DNA of 64,000 nt from Strongylocentrotus purpuratus. Lineage: Eukaryota > Echinodermata > Echinoidea > Camarodonta > Strongylocentrotidae. Within the stretch, counting starts at the first letter, position 1. Each line of letters begins with the position of its first letter. The position numbers were made by a program, and so were the translations under genes. Positions 46,962-61,900 of the stretch are shown piece after piece. The stretch is from NCBI RefSeq assembly GCF_000002235.5, contig NW_022145606.1, forward strand, positions 49,412,685 to 49,476,684, in the 5' to 3' direction. Under the pieces are notes generated by a model. The model saw only the letters and a program-made list of their open reading frames with translations. It did no database searches and had not been told where the DNA came from.

Positions 46962-49900
46962 CTACGTATGGAAGAAAACAAATATTAAATTTACACGACG
47001 TTAGTAGATGAACTAAAAGTAAGGGGAAAGTGTGAATTAGGCAAGGTTTGTCCGACATTAATAAAATAAACGTTTAATCCTCAAACTGGTATTAATGTCA
47101 TGATAATGTAAGGATTTTCTTAACTCAGAAGGTTGCTCTTTCCCGTAAAGTTTGTCATTCCAAAAATGTATAAATCCGATCAAACAACCTTCCTTTTCAA
47201 TGGGGTTTATTATTCCGGGAATGATTTTTCACCGTACATGACATTAGTTAAAAAGATAAAAATCCGTCAAATATCATAATTCAAATGTTTTGAAGTCTAA
47301 AATTTCAATAATAAAGAATGTTCGTAATTAATTATGCGTATTTTGTGAGAAACACATGTGCATCGTAATATATCCTAAACAAAGTTCAGCGAAATCGAGT
47401 TCCGACGAAATGCAGTGTTAAAATGTGTCGTAAAGACAATATAGATTTCCCAACAAATAGGACACAAATATTTGACGATGTCAAATATCATTAAAAATTA
47501 ATGCTTCCTTTGTTCTTGGAAATGTTAAACAAGTTCGTGTGCATTTTTAACATTCCACATAGGAATAAGTCTGTACTATTTCACATCGTCAATAATCTTG
47601 GCGTTTTTTCCATTACATTGTGTGTTGCATTAATATGAAATTGCTATGTTTGTTTGTTTTAGTTGTTGTTTTCTGTCAAGTAAAAATTATATCACTGAAT
47701 TTGAATGTACATGTCTATTGATGTATCCATAGAGCATGTAAAGATCGCAAACTGTTACATGGACAATAAATGTGAACCTTATACTCCTTATGTGATATAT
47801 AAGTATTGTGATCCACTTCTTTTGATACCACATTCATGGTAAATTATTCCGTAGTTGGCTGCAATGAGTTCATTATAGGTGGTAGGTTCGAGACCCACTA
47901 ACGCCAACTTAAAAGATGAGAAGGGGATTAAACAGCAAGTAGGGTCTATCAAACAGAATAGTCTGTAAAATCATGTTTATAAATTGTATGTGTTCTTTCC
48001 GAATAAGGATGACCAAATGGTGCACAATGCCCAATATGATATGTGCCGCATCGAATCATCACAGCAAACACGTACCGAGAATGCTTGATGATATTCTGTT
48101 GACCTATGATTGTATTCCCTGTCACACGACTCGAATTCGCTGCACCTACATGTACACCAATTAATTCATCGTCTGTCTTTACCGAAGGAAGTTGTGTTTC
48201 TGTTGAAAAAGAATTAAAAAAGTTTGAATAGTAATGAGGATGACGATGGCAAAAAAGAATCAAACAGCAAGAACAATAAGAAAGACAAATGCAATAATGA
48301 GAAAAACATGAGGTGATGTTTGATGATTGCTTTACGTGACTGCTAACAATACATGTATATGCTTGAAAGTAAGCAAACATGGAACTGACGCACAGTGGGC
48401 CAGGGAAAAACCAAATTGCGCCAAAACTCATTTTGGGGGATTTATCTTTTATAAATCGAGAGAAAATGTTTGGATTTCCAGGGTTTTCCGCTTAAATTTG
48501 ATCACCAACATTTTCTCTGATGTTTTGGCTGCCCGATTCTGCCCGTTATTATGTTAGAACCGTTTTCCTTGCAACATTGCACCGACAAATTTTGTTTATT
48601 TTGGTCCGCGGTGTCAGAACAAGTGTCACGCGCCTCCGCGCTCCGTGATTTATGACCGCGAATCCTTCATGATTCAGCCGCGGACCAAAGAAACAACATT
48701 TTTCGGGGCAATGTGGCACGGGAAATATGCACTAACATAACAACGGGCAAGATCGGGCAGCCAAATTTGGTATCAACTTAAAGCTAAGACATCAGAGAAA
48801 ATGTTAGTATTACAATTGAAGCGAAACTCCGAGGAACTCTAAACATTTTCACTGAATTTATAAAAAAACATGGATAATTAGTCGATTTTTCAGTGAATTA
48901 CCCTATAGTATATCATGAAGATTGTGTTTCTATTAATTTTAACCCATTCATGTAACGAAATTAACTATCAGGAATATGTGAGAGCAATTTCATATCAATA
49001 ACTTAACAACTTCATGTTAAATTGAAAGATTTATAAAATAAGTCACTTTTGCACTGAAACTGTGAATACGTAGGATTTTGCTGTTTGAAGGAGTAAATTT
49101 ATAGCCTTATTGTGCATACCGGAATTAAATATTTTACTGAGGTATTCCTTAATGTGTTACCTTTCAACTGGGCAAGAAAAAAATAAATCACCAAAAATGA
49201 ATTTTGGCGCACTTTGGTTCCTCCCTGGCCAACTGTGCGACGGCTTAAGCCCTCTCCGAATGATCTGGTAATGAGGATTAAAGCCGTATCAAAGGACACG
49301 AGAGCATTGACTTGGTTTCGAACCCGGGACCTCCCGATTACGAAACAAATGCTCTTCCACTGAGCCATGTTTTAATAATAATAATGATAATAACAATAAT
49401 TATTATAATACAAATAACATAAGTAAGAGTAGTAATGATGATGATGATAATAATAGTAAGATAGAGGGAATAAAATGAATGGGGAAACGTATAGAAAACT
49501 GATTCAAGGTTCAAAGTAAAATATGTCAATATAACGTATATACATGTGAGTGAGTGTTATATATGTGTGAGTTTAGACAGAGCTTAATACGAACCTTTAT
49601 TGAATGCTTTCAGGATATCTCCAACATACACTGGACAACCAGTATTACAAGTAGCAATCTCATCCTGGTCGTTGAGGATATCTCTAATGGGGATCAATTC
49701 CTTAGCGCCGTAATCAGTACACCGTTGACACAATATTCCAACAGAATAGTCTATCCGTCTTGCCCATCGATTTTTGAGATCCTCCAGTGTTTCATCAAAA
49801 TGGTCAATGATCTAAATCAATTAAGATACAACAAATACTAGCAGCATGATAAAAATAATTTACACAGTGACGTATCGAGTTGCCTAAGACCAGGGTACCT

Positions 49901-52900
49901 CCTCCCCGACCACCGGCCGATACCCCCCTCAACATCATGTCACATGGGAAATTAAGGAACATTTAGGGGGGGGGGGGAGAATAATCAATCTTTTCAGACC
50001 AGTTTAATTATCCTGTAGCAGACAAGAATAATGCGCATCTAAGACGGCGTCGAAACTGACAGCATGAATTCAATTCAATTCAATTCAAAATCCCTAAAAT
50101 CAAAAAAGAGATTTACTATACATACTATAAATGTCTTTCGTCATTTCCTAACAAGTGAGTTTATACATATACAAAAAGAATAAATACCTTTGATAGCCTT
50201 AGGTATCAAGATGGAATCCAAGGTTTTCACAATTAAAGCCTTTAATATGGCTTCATTTTTTTTTTTAAAGACGTTTTGGGTCATAGTGACAGCCTATTGA
50301 TTCACTGCTCAATTAACCTGTCGTGGATCTCAGTGTCTTAAAGAAGACGGACTCGTGTAATGCATTTACATTTCATCATCGTAAACATCACCCTAAGAAA
50401 ACAACTTTTTTTTATTTAAACAAAGAGGATAGAGATATGGTCATATGTAAGACCAAATTAAATAAAACAAGGAACCCTATGAATAGTAGCATAATGGCAT
50501 AAGACCGATCCTTGAATAGGATGGCATAGAAAGGGATAGATATTTTGCACGAGGTCGTATTTAACACAGGTCTGTTTAATATAACTCTATTCATATTGGA
50601 AAAGTGTTGTGACAATGGAACGATGAATTAACATTTCTCTGAAGAAGAACATACCCAGTGGAATATTCAGCATGTAATGGAGCTGGGGCACCTATCCCCA
50701 ATAAACATAGAACAGAAAGTTAAATCTATTAAATATAACAGACACTTTAGCAGCCATCTCCAATGTGCCTCAAAATGCAGAAAAACTTAAACAAATATTT
50801 AAAATACATTCTTGAAAAGCATACAAAGACCCCCCCCCCTCCTCATGTCAATCTGCTGGTACTCACATACCTTAAATCATGATTTAATAAGCCATTATGG
50901 ATAGGATACCCAAAGTCGCATAATTACTTCACCATATTACATCTGATATACATGTAGTAGGCACAATCAAACTGGAGATATCTTTACTAAAGAGAAGAAA
51001 AAAATATTAATACCACTAGATACAGATGCTGCACATATATTCATTTGCTACCCCATGGTACTTTCAGAATCTTAATGTAGAGACATAACACACATACCTG
51101 ATATGGGCACATATTTTTTTGTAATAGTCTATGAGCTACGCAATTACAAAATAATATTATTATTATTCATTACGCCGTATTCAAAATCATCCACCCCAAA
51201 ACCTAGGTATAGACACCCATCTTACATCTCTAATGTCTAGTTTGATGGCTAGTTTCGGTTTTCAGCGGCCATCTGTACTGTATATAGTTAGGAGACAGGC
51301 GGCATTTTTGGACGTCATCTTGAATTTCCAGGTTTTCTTATGACCGTAGCCCATAGTAAGGGGTATGAGGCAATTCTGCAACAGTGTACAGTACATATGG
51401 GGAAACCTGTTGCGCAGTATCTGTTGGTAGAAAATGTATAAATCTTGTATCGAAAGATGCGTAAGACTTTAGGCGTTCAAGTAGTGAAAGCTCCGAGGTA
51501 AAAATATAGCCTTGAATTTATTTCGGCACGTGTTAGGGTAGAGAAGATTCTGCCCCCCCCCCCCCAAACACACCCCCGAAAATGCTAGGGTTAGTACTTA
51601 CGTTCTTATTCAAGCTGACTCTGGCTTTTGATCGTTTGGATGGTGCACCGGCTGGGGCCACTGCATATATCTTTACCTATAAAAACAACATGAGAAGATG
51701 AAATCAAGCAATCATGTTAAAGATGTAGGACTAAATGGTGAAATTGTACAGGTATATCCACAAAATATTATCATCATATTATCTGGGTTTTAGAGGAAAA
51801 CGAGGCTACTGCATTTCCAATTTTTGATCAATTTTATTATTGATACTTAATATTATTATTAATCAGCAAAAAAGATCACTGCGTCATAAGTATACAAATG
51901 TAATTTACACAAATCCACCTGTTTCGTCAGATCATGAGGTATTCCATAATCTATATTGAAAATTCCCTATATAGCAGAATTAATAGAGGTAAACCTCCAT
52001 CGGGTATATAAATAGTTATCGCTCAACATTGAAACATCAACATGTATGTGATAGTACGAATGGCGACTGGCTGAGCAACACACGTGCTTCTTAACCTCTC
52101 CAAAAGATATATTTGTATACACTCTAGATAACATCTTCAAACAATCCACAAGTGGCAATTATTCCTGAAAGGTTTACTTCTCAATTGGAACATTTTAGTT
52201 TTCCATCATGACCCGCCGTAGCCAGAAAGAAGGAGCAAAGAAAGCCAACAAGAATGAGGGAGCAAACTTCTCCATCTTAGACGATGAGCTGGATGGTGCT
52301 GCTGCCGCTCCTGACGGGCCAGCTGAAACCTCAAATCCCGTAGAGGAAGATGACTTGGGCTCTGTCACCCCGTCTGCACTAGCTGAATATATTAAAGGTG
52401 CATCATGCAACTTCGAACAGATGATGAACAAGGCTATGACAAATATGTTGGAAAGTCTTCAGAAAGTGGAAAAGGCCCTTGAATTTGAGGGTCTCCGGAT
52501 CAATGATCTAGAACAGAAGAACAAGGAGCTGAAAAGCAGACTAGGAAAGATGGAGAAAGCTTATAATGATCTGGAACAGAGAGTTAGTAATCAAGATCGT
52601 GAAGCCAACAAGGCTGAACGATTCTCTCGGAGAAATAATCTGCGGATCGTCGGGATTGAGGAATCAACAGGCGATCAAACAGAGGATTGTGTCGTGAAAG
52701 TGGAAGACATCCTCAGTACGAAATTTAACATGAACATCAAGGTTGAGCGTGCTCATCGTGATGGGAAGAAAGGAGATAAGCCACGACACATTTTGGTCAA
52801 GACATTGTCAATACGTGAGAAGGTCGACATCATGAAGAAGTCAAGGGAGGCCCTAAATAAGGAGAAATACTACATTGTCGATGATCTGACGCTGGCAGAC

Positions 52901-55900
52901 CTTACAGAAAAAAAGAAGTACAAAAAACAAGTACAAGATCTGTTCATGAAGGGAACTAAACTACGCTTTTATGCAGGAGTTTGGAGGGGTGATGGAGGCG
53001 TTCCTTATTTCTCTGCTTAAATTTAGTTTTACTATAGTGCGACTTTAACTGACCACCCACTAGCTGGCTCAAGGACACAACTTTCTGTTTTATTTGATTT
53101 ATGGCTTACTTCTCAGAAATGAGTCATGGCTCCTTGCATGTTATCAGCACATGTGTGCTCTTGCTCTCTTCTTCATTTTACCTCCTCTATTCCATTGCTA
53201 CTAAAATTCTTCATGTGATTTGTGTTAGCTGTATTTTCACATTTTAATGTTTTTAGGAGTGTTTTGGCAGTTACTTTTACTACTGTTAACATTAATTTCT
53301 CTTAACATATAGTTTCAATTATGTTTGTATTTAATTATATTTTATTTTTTAAGACTTGCACCCATTCCCCGACCCCCTTTTCCTGCTATCATGCATTTTG
53401 TAGACACATTTTTGTTATTATGTCATGGACAATATATTCTTTGATGTTTCATGTAAATATATATTATGTTCAATATTGATGAATTGAATGAATCATTGGA
53501 TGACAAAGTGCATTGTAAATATTATCTTCCTCATGAATTTAATTCAAGATTTGAGAGTGAAAATAATTCCTTTAGGTTATTACATACAAATGCACGAAGT
53601 CTTGTTAAAAGATATGAATATCTGAACATTCTGCTGTCGGCCCTCACCAAACCGTTTTCAGTCATAGGAGTCACAGAAACGTGGCTTAATGATACATCTC
53701 CATCTACTTTATGTAATATTGACAATTATTCGATTGTACGTTCTGATAGAAAAACCGGAAGGGGTGGTGGAGCTGCTATGTTTATCTCAAACTTGTTAAC
53801 ATACAAAATTATATCTGACCTTAGTTTGAAGAGTGATGGTACTGACTCGATATGCATTGAAATCAATATGGCTCAAAGGAAAAACATCTTGATATGTACA
53901 ATATATAGGCCTCCGCATACAAACGTTGAATTATTTTTGGATGAGTTTGATAGGATGCTGCATAAGGTCAATCTAGAAAATAAGGATGTTTACTTGATGG
54001 GTGATTTTAATATTGATCTTTTGCAGGAAGATAATACTTTTCATAATATGTTACGATCAAATTCATTCAATGCCATGATTGATAAACCAACCAGATTGGT
54101 AAATAACTCTTCTACATTGATAGATAACATGTTTACAAATGTCACCAATAACTATATAGGCTCTGGCCTCTTGTATAGTGAAATCTCTGACCACCTTCCA
54201 ATTTTCCTGATTTGTAATCATGTTCGCAATTATCCTGAGGACGAAAAGAATCAAGCTATGATACGTAAAATCACAGCTGAAAAAATAGCCATGTTTAATG
54301 ACGAACTACTCAAAGTAACATGGAATGACGTGGTCGCATGTACTGACACCAATAAGGCATATGCACTTTTTTGGAACTTGTTCTCCTCTCTTTTAAATAA
54401 ACATATCCCAATGACTAAAAAAAGATCGGCAAGAAATAGAATCAAGCAGCCATGGATAACTAAAGGTATCTTTTGCTCTATTAAAAAACGGAATAGATTA
54501 TATAAATATAGTCTTCGACACCCAGGAGAGGAAAGCTTGAATAATTACAAATCATATAGGAACAAACTAACCACCATTATTAGACAGTCTCGACAAATGT
54601 ATTTTGCCAAGCAGTTTGAAAATGCAAATGGAAATGCATCATCAACGTGGAATGTGATCAATCAAGCCCTCAAAAAACAAAAGAGTAAATCAAAGTGTCA
54701 TATTACCAAAGATAATAATACAATGGTTGATTCAAAAGAAATAGCAAATTGCTTCAATGCTTACTTTGTTGGGGTTGGCCCAATTCAGGCCAATACAATA
54801 GCTTCGAACGGAGTCGACTTCTCACAATTTCTTCAAACTCCCTGCAACAAGTCATTATTTCTCAAACCAACAAACTTGATTGAAATCTTGAATATTGCAC
54901 GTTCTCTTAAAATAAGCTATGCTAACGGTCATGATGGGATAAGCACATATCTTTTGAAACAAGTTATAGGAAATATAATAACCCCACTAGTGCATATTTT
55001 TAATCTCTCTCTGACGACAGGTACATTTCCAGAAGCATTTAAGATTGCTAAGGTTGTTCCGATATACAAAAAGGATGACTCTTCCCAAGTCTCAAACTAT
55101 CGCCCTGTTTCTATTCTCTCGAATTTGTCCAAAGTATTGGAAAGACTTATATACAATAGGCTATATTGTTTTCTAACAGAAAATGACTTACTGAATCAGG
55201 ATCAATATGGTTTCAGGAAATACCACTCAACCGATTTAGCCCTTGCACAATTATATGATAAGGTTTCGAATGCTTTGGCGTCTCGAAAGCATGTTATTGG
55301 TGTATTCATGGACTTAAGCAAAGCATTTGACACTTTTGATCACAAGGTACTATCGAGCAAACTTCATTATTACGGAGTAAGCGGAGTTGCTCTTGACTGG
55401 TTTAATGATTATTTGTCAGGTAGAAAGCAATATGTAAGCTACGAATCTGTAGATTCATCATTATTGCCTATGAAATGTGGTGTCCCACAAGGATCGATAC
55501 TCGGTCCTTTATTGTTTCTACTGTATGTTAATGATATCTCGAACTCAACTACATCATTACAATATATTATATTTGCTGATGATACTAATGTGTTTTGCTC
55601 CGATTCCGATTTTCGATCACTTCAGAGAATTCTGAACACCGAGCTACCTAAGCTGTCTTTGTGGTTTAGGAGCAACAAATTGTCTCTGAATCTGAAAAAA
55701 ACTAATTATATCCATTTTCAAAGCAGGAAAAATGCAACTGATAAACCTATACCTGAAATAGTCTTGGATGGTGAATATTTGGAGAAAAAACAAAATACTA
55801 AATTTCTTGGAACTATCATCAATGAAAATCTGAAATGGAGTGATCATGTACATTACGTTTCAAAGAGAGTGTCACGCACTGTTGGTTTACTGTATAAGTT

Positions 55901-58900
55901 AAAACATTATGTGCCTTTGAATATTCTATATATGCTATACAATTCCTTGATTCTTCCTTACATGTCTTATTGCAATATACTGTGGGCAGACTCAAAAGTA
56001 TATACTGATAAAATGCTACTTTTACAAAAGAAAGCGATTCGTGTGTGTACCAATGCTGGATATCGCGATCACACTGATCCCCTATTCGCGAGGTTAAAAA
56101 CTCTGAAAGTAACTGATATTAACTTTTTACAAAAAGCACTGTTCATGTTCCGTCTACATAATGATTCCCTACCTTCCCACTTCCCACCAATGTTTTGTTT
56201 GAATAGAAATATTCATACATACCCAACCAGACAATCAAATAAATACCATTTATGTAATCCTAAAACAACAATGGCTATGAAATCTATAAGACATTCTGGT
56301 CCGGATATTTGGAACTCACTGTCCGTTGACATCCGTAACTTGAAGTCAGTATATACTTTCAAGAAAAGTGTGAAATCAATTTTATTGAGCAAATATTGAC
56401 AAATCTCTTAAATTAAGACATGATATCATATATGTTTGTCAGCATTTCCTTGATATAGCAGGAAAATCCCCCTCCCATGCACCCTCTATCCCATTTTTGT
56501 TTTTGGTTGCAAGTCACTGTTTATTATTTTTATTTTTTTTGTTATTTTCCCCCAATTATGTTTTGTAACTTACTTTACTTTACAATCGTTATGATTTTAA
56601 ATGTTTCTGGGCTGCAAGCGTATCAAGCTGTCACGCTTAGGCTGTAGCCCTTCTGTATCATCACCTCTTCGAGCGTATGTATCTATGATTTACTGAATGT
56701 GGAAATGTAATTTAACTTATGTTTTATACTCATGTAAAGACATTGTCACATTATTGTTATAACCTATGATGATTCAGTAACCAATAAATATTTCAACTAT
56801 AGTGGTACATGTAGTCCTACCTTAATTTGATGACGCTCTTTAGTGTGGATCTCATTCGTCATCTCCACTCTATGATGACTGTCAATAAAGAACACCATTT
56901 GCCTGCAGTGGAAAATTGGTTTGATATACTTCTTCCTCTCCATAGACCATTTTGCCATTCGAACATAGAACCGGTGTAAAAAACCATCTATCAAATAACA
57001 ATGAATTCCCCGACATTGTAAAGGTATGGAATGTTGACATTAAGAATCGACAACCTTATGAATGAATATAAGTGACCTATTTCTAGAAGTATATGTATAT
57101 ACATACAGGAATTTAAAGATACCCACATGCTAGGTTCTTTTATATCAAGAGTTAGTCCAGATTCAGTCCGTTCTTTGTTTTTATTCTTCTATCACACGCA
57201 TCGATCCATCATGGAGCGCGGTCTCTCCACTGATCGCGCGATCCCCGAGATAAATGGCTAGGTCTACTTTTAACGATGAGAGTCTGTTATTTTATCAGCT
57301 AATTGGGCGCGCGACACGGAAACGGTACAAAAACTGGAGTAATGAAGGGTACGATCACTAGTCACAGCAGATTATCCTCTTACTTTCGCCATGATAAGAT
57401 TCTCTTCACGTCTGGGTCTCATAAAAGATAGATATCATCCCTTACCACATGATATTTCAGAATGAAACAAAATGCTCCTTTTAATAGGTAAAGCAAAATA
57501 ATACAATAACCCACCTGGTAAGAAGTGATGGAAGTCAATGGTAAATTCGACTTTATCATCTTCGCCATGAATTTCCCTCTCATGAAGCTTAGGAGATGAA
57601 CGACAGGGAACGAAGAAACGTCTCTTCTGAAATAGGATGATTATTTTAATTATGCCATACCGTACTCGGTGTCTGCGCATAACTTTATATGAATACTTTA
57701 AGTATGAACATGCAAAGTATACTTTTTAGTGAATTATGGTTAAGGGAGTGAAACTTAGGCGCATGGGGAAGAGCTGCCCTAGAAGCGTAATATTTTGTCT
57801 CAGGTATTAATAATTGCAGTTTTGACTATCGGCTGTTATGTGTTGAAATGATTACAGTTTATCATCACATTCCTTGCCTTCCCTTAACCCTTACTGTACG
57901 TCGCAACCGCTTGGAATTTTGAATTGTCGTTTCATGACTTTTTCCCTCAAGTCTTACGCACATATTGATACCATTTTCGTCGAAATCGGATATACCTGTA
58001 AGGTGTTACATAACAATTAGTATGCGCATGTCATCAAAAAGTGTTATAATTATGATAAATTCATGTAAAAGCAGAAATGTGAATACAGGTTTAGATGTAT
58101 TTCTTCCTAAGTGGGAGATATGAATTGATATCAAATTGCTGTTATATGTTTGTCAAAGTAACTTGATGTAGTCTAGAACAAAAATGAATACATTAGAAAT
58201 AAAAAATAAATATAATAAGAAAAAACAAACAATAAAATACATAAGAAAATAAACTATTTGAAAATCGCATAAAATTTGCACAATATAATTATTAATTACA
58301 TTAAAATAACTATTTTGTGTTAGAAAATAATTTTCATGTCAATAATGAGTTTCAACATTCAAAAAGTGGAGTCTGACAATTTTTGTAATGATTCTAGTTC
58401 CCTGTATATTTCCAGATTTGATATTCATGAATGCGTAATTTGCGTATTCATAATTTATGCAAATTAAACTATGCATTTTCAAATATCATAAAAATAATGA
58501 AACCTCATGAATTTGAGATGAAGGAAACATTTATTCAATACATTTTTAAGATTCTTCACAAGTCTAAGAAAAATATGTAGAGTTTTCTGTAAAATGCATA
58601 AAATTAGCATTTTGCATGTTAATTAGGCTATAACGACAACCAATGCATATTAGGAAAAAACTAATTATACCATCTTATTTCTTACGTAAATATCTACAAC
58701 ATGCAAATGTTCGTGTTCATCGGACATTCGACGGCCGAGATCCCACCCCCAGCCCACCCCCCCCCCCCCTCCCCCTAGTCAGTGAGGTGCTCAAAATAGC
58801 CCAGTACAGTTAAAGGGTTAATCAATTAATGGTTCCCAATAGCAACGAACCGTGTGATGAAAAAAAAGTTTACACTCAGAAAATTGTTATTTATTTTAAA

Positions 58901-61900
58901 AGTCAGCTATGAACAAAAAGTAATCATACGGTACATGTTTTGAAAGAGGGTTATATCCCGAATCGTTTGGTATCATTTGTGTTCACGCTTGGATGAAAAG
59001 GAGGCATTGTTTGCGAGAGGGCGAAAATCGACTTGCACAAAAGTATTAAAGTGAGAGAATGAATTGAATGTATCAACTGAGATGCATTGCAGAATCTTTT
59101 TGCAAAAGCAAAGTCACACACACACACACACCAAAACACGCGCGCGCTCACACAAATGTTCTTTAATATTTTACATTTTATATTTGATATGTGTGGCATG
59201 ATTAATGTTGTTAATTTGGATCTAAAAGGACCGAATTAATACCCTAACCCCCACTGTTTTATTCAAACATCACATAAGCATTACTGGCGCAAGTCCATGT
59301 TTGCACTCTCTTAAACAATGTCTCCCGTCAACCAAGCGTGGATAAATACCACATCCAATTGATACCAAATGATTTGGGATAAAACACTCTTTTATAAGAT
59401 GTATAACAATTTACTGTTCATAGATGATTTTTGAAGTAATTAGCAATTTTCTAGGTGTAATTTTTTTTTACTCACACTGTATATGTGTGTAAAAAGAAGA
59501 ATAACGATCGGAGGAGAACCTCCACTACAATTATGAAATACAAAGGATGATTGTATACATCTTACCCCATCAGGCCTATCGGGTATTTCACAGATCAGAT
59601 CAAACAAGATCATCATCTTGATAATTTCATTGAGCTGATCATGGTCTCCTTTATGTTCCTTCCAGATAGCTTTGATCAATTCTATACTTAGAATGCCCTT
59701 GTCCATGAGATCTCTCCAATATTTGGCTAGGTCCCCTTCCTAGGTTACAATGAAAGATACACATATGTTGAGCGTATAATTATTTAAAAAAAAAAATCTA
59801 AATGTATAGGTGCTGGTCGAAGAAAAAAAATATATATACTAAATATACAAGCTTAATAACGCTACCAGATTTTGATTGCATGCTTTTATTCGTTCCCATA
59901 GCCTATACAGATTTCTGATGGATGAATCTTTAAAGGGATTGTATCATGGCAAATACTGGTTAACGCCGTCTACGTCTTCTTTGGGACAACTGCACGTAAA
60001 CGAATAGACTTGATTAACTGGGTCAGCGCGCGCTAAACTGGGTCAGTGCGCGCTAGTTTTGGCAAAACAGACCGAAGTTCTCCTCACGCTTCCGCTTCGC
60101 ATACGTTGCACGCACGCGAATGCTGCGGTCGCGTCGTCCGTAGTCGTATTATACCCGATTGGCCCCGGGTAGGGCAACGGGAAAGACACAAAGTCTCGTC
60201 ATGACACACTCCCTTTAACACAGAGTATAAACAAAATATGTGGAAGTCTTTGCTCATTGTCAAATCCACATGTTGTAACATTTTGGTCATTAATTTCTAT
60301 CCCCCCTCCCTCGGCAGAAATTTCAAATAATTGGCTTTCTGGCATTATGTACTGATTTAAAATTTCTCATCCACAATGAAAGAGGAACAACTTGCATGAG
60401 AAAGAGGCAGCCATGATTTAATGATAAATATGTCAACCTTAGCGGATGAAGATGAATAATTTGGGTATGATAAAGACATTATATGTTGTAATGCTTATGT
60501 AAGTTGACTCTTACAATAAACACAATGAACCACTTTATAATAAACTGGTCAGATTCTAAGTAATTGTTTATAAGTTCTCGTACAACTATTAAGGTTTGAA
60601 AAGTAGCATATACAAATACATTATGGCGCTAGAGAAACACCAGGCTATAATGGCTGTATAGGCTGAGGGAGGTGCAAGGTACAAGGAATTGACTGAAATC
60701 TTCCTTATGGCCCGGTCACACATAGACGACGCACGGCCGGCGCATTGAAAATCGGAAAAAGTTGTGAGCCCGACTCTTGTCAGGATTTGGGAGAAGTTAG
60801 CGAGCTGACACCGAATGTACAGCGTGTTGCTAGCGCGCTGCGCGTACACAAGGCGTCAGCTCCGTGTATGTCTGGCATTGGTCTAGCGCGCTCCGCGCAC
60901 GTCTGGGGTCCTTTTGACGTGTTCATTCATGCGTCGAGCTCCGCGCACACATTTGGGCATGCTTAAACAATCCCGACGCACACAGCGAATGACGACGAAT
61001 GCATAGCTTTGGTCCAGCGTTGGTTCAGCGCGCTCGACGAACGAGTAACGAATGATGACGCACACCTAGCGAATCACAATGCACTGGCCAAAATTGCAAA
61101 TTTCCAATGCGCTAGTCCTGCGTTCCCCATGCGTCTCCTATGTGTGACCGGGCCTTTATACTGGACACGATAATGTCCCAGGTTTTTCTTGTTGTCCGCT
61201 TATACCATAGATCATCAGAAATCATCAGAAATTGTGGCCAAAAAATAGATATAAAGATAAATATATTTAAAATATATATATATCATTACTAGCGAAAGGA
61301 TAAAGCCGCTAGCATTTCCCCTTGCGGTTTTATACAAAAACTGACCCTTGATTGTAATCAAAATTTAACTATTAAACAGAAAAACAACATTCCTTTACTC
61401 GTGCAAAAGAATAGTACATTGATCTGAAAAGTACATCAACAAATACAAATTGAAATACCACAAGGCTTCTTTGTATTGTTTTTTCACGGGAAGCCATATG
61501 TTATTATTTATTCGTTGCTTTTGTGTTAGTTTTACAAGAAAAAGAATGACTAAATCGATATTGTTATGTCATAAGATGCAAATTTTTATATTTTGCTAAA
61601 TTGTATTTAATCACCGGAGTCAGGTGAGGCTTATTTGACATTGCTTTATTGGATTCAGATCGCGGGACGAGCCGGGGCAGCCTATCTACGATTTTCAGGA
61701 CCCATGTATTTTCTTATTTTCTCCAGGTAGTTTGTTTACACAGCTTTTGATTGATTGGGGTCGTTGTCCTGCTGGAAGACAAATTAGTCCTCAATCAGAC
61801 ATTCGTGTTCCAGCAGATCAACCCAAAATATTCCTCAAAGCTGTGTAAATCTTCCTGGAGAAAAAGAAGAAGAAGAGAAAGGGGTCCTGAATGACAGTTT

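Larger units (their letters stand above)
51960..56800 (+). mobile_element. Full-length CR1/L2-like LINE in a ROCO intron
   Basis: Two uninterrupted ORFs (52208-53020 and 53466-56399), a spacer of about 445 bases, a 3' UTR with AATAAA at about 56783, and a probable 5' UTR before 52208. It lies antisense to the gene. The 3' end sits within about 40 bases of the donor of the exon 56987-56821. The exact 5' end and target duplication could not be fixed by eye. Intact ORFs suggest a young, possibly mobile copy. Confidence 0.85.

Noticed and set aside
47949-48431. 160-codon minus-strand frame
   Set aside because: It overlaps the foldback MITE border, shows no recognisable motif, and does not fit the ROCO exon phases.
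49314-49367. Functional tRNA-Thr gene
   Set aside because: The A and B boxes are good, but the acceptor stem does not close and the 3' part runs into SINE sequence.
52195-52431. Minus-strand frame over the start of LINE ORF1
   Set aside because: Shadow of the real plus-strand coding sequence.
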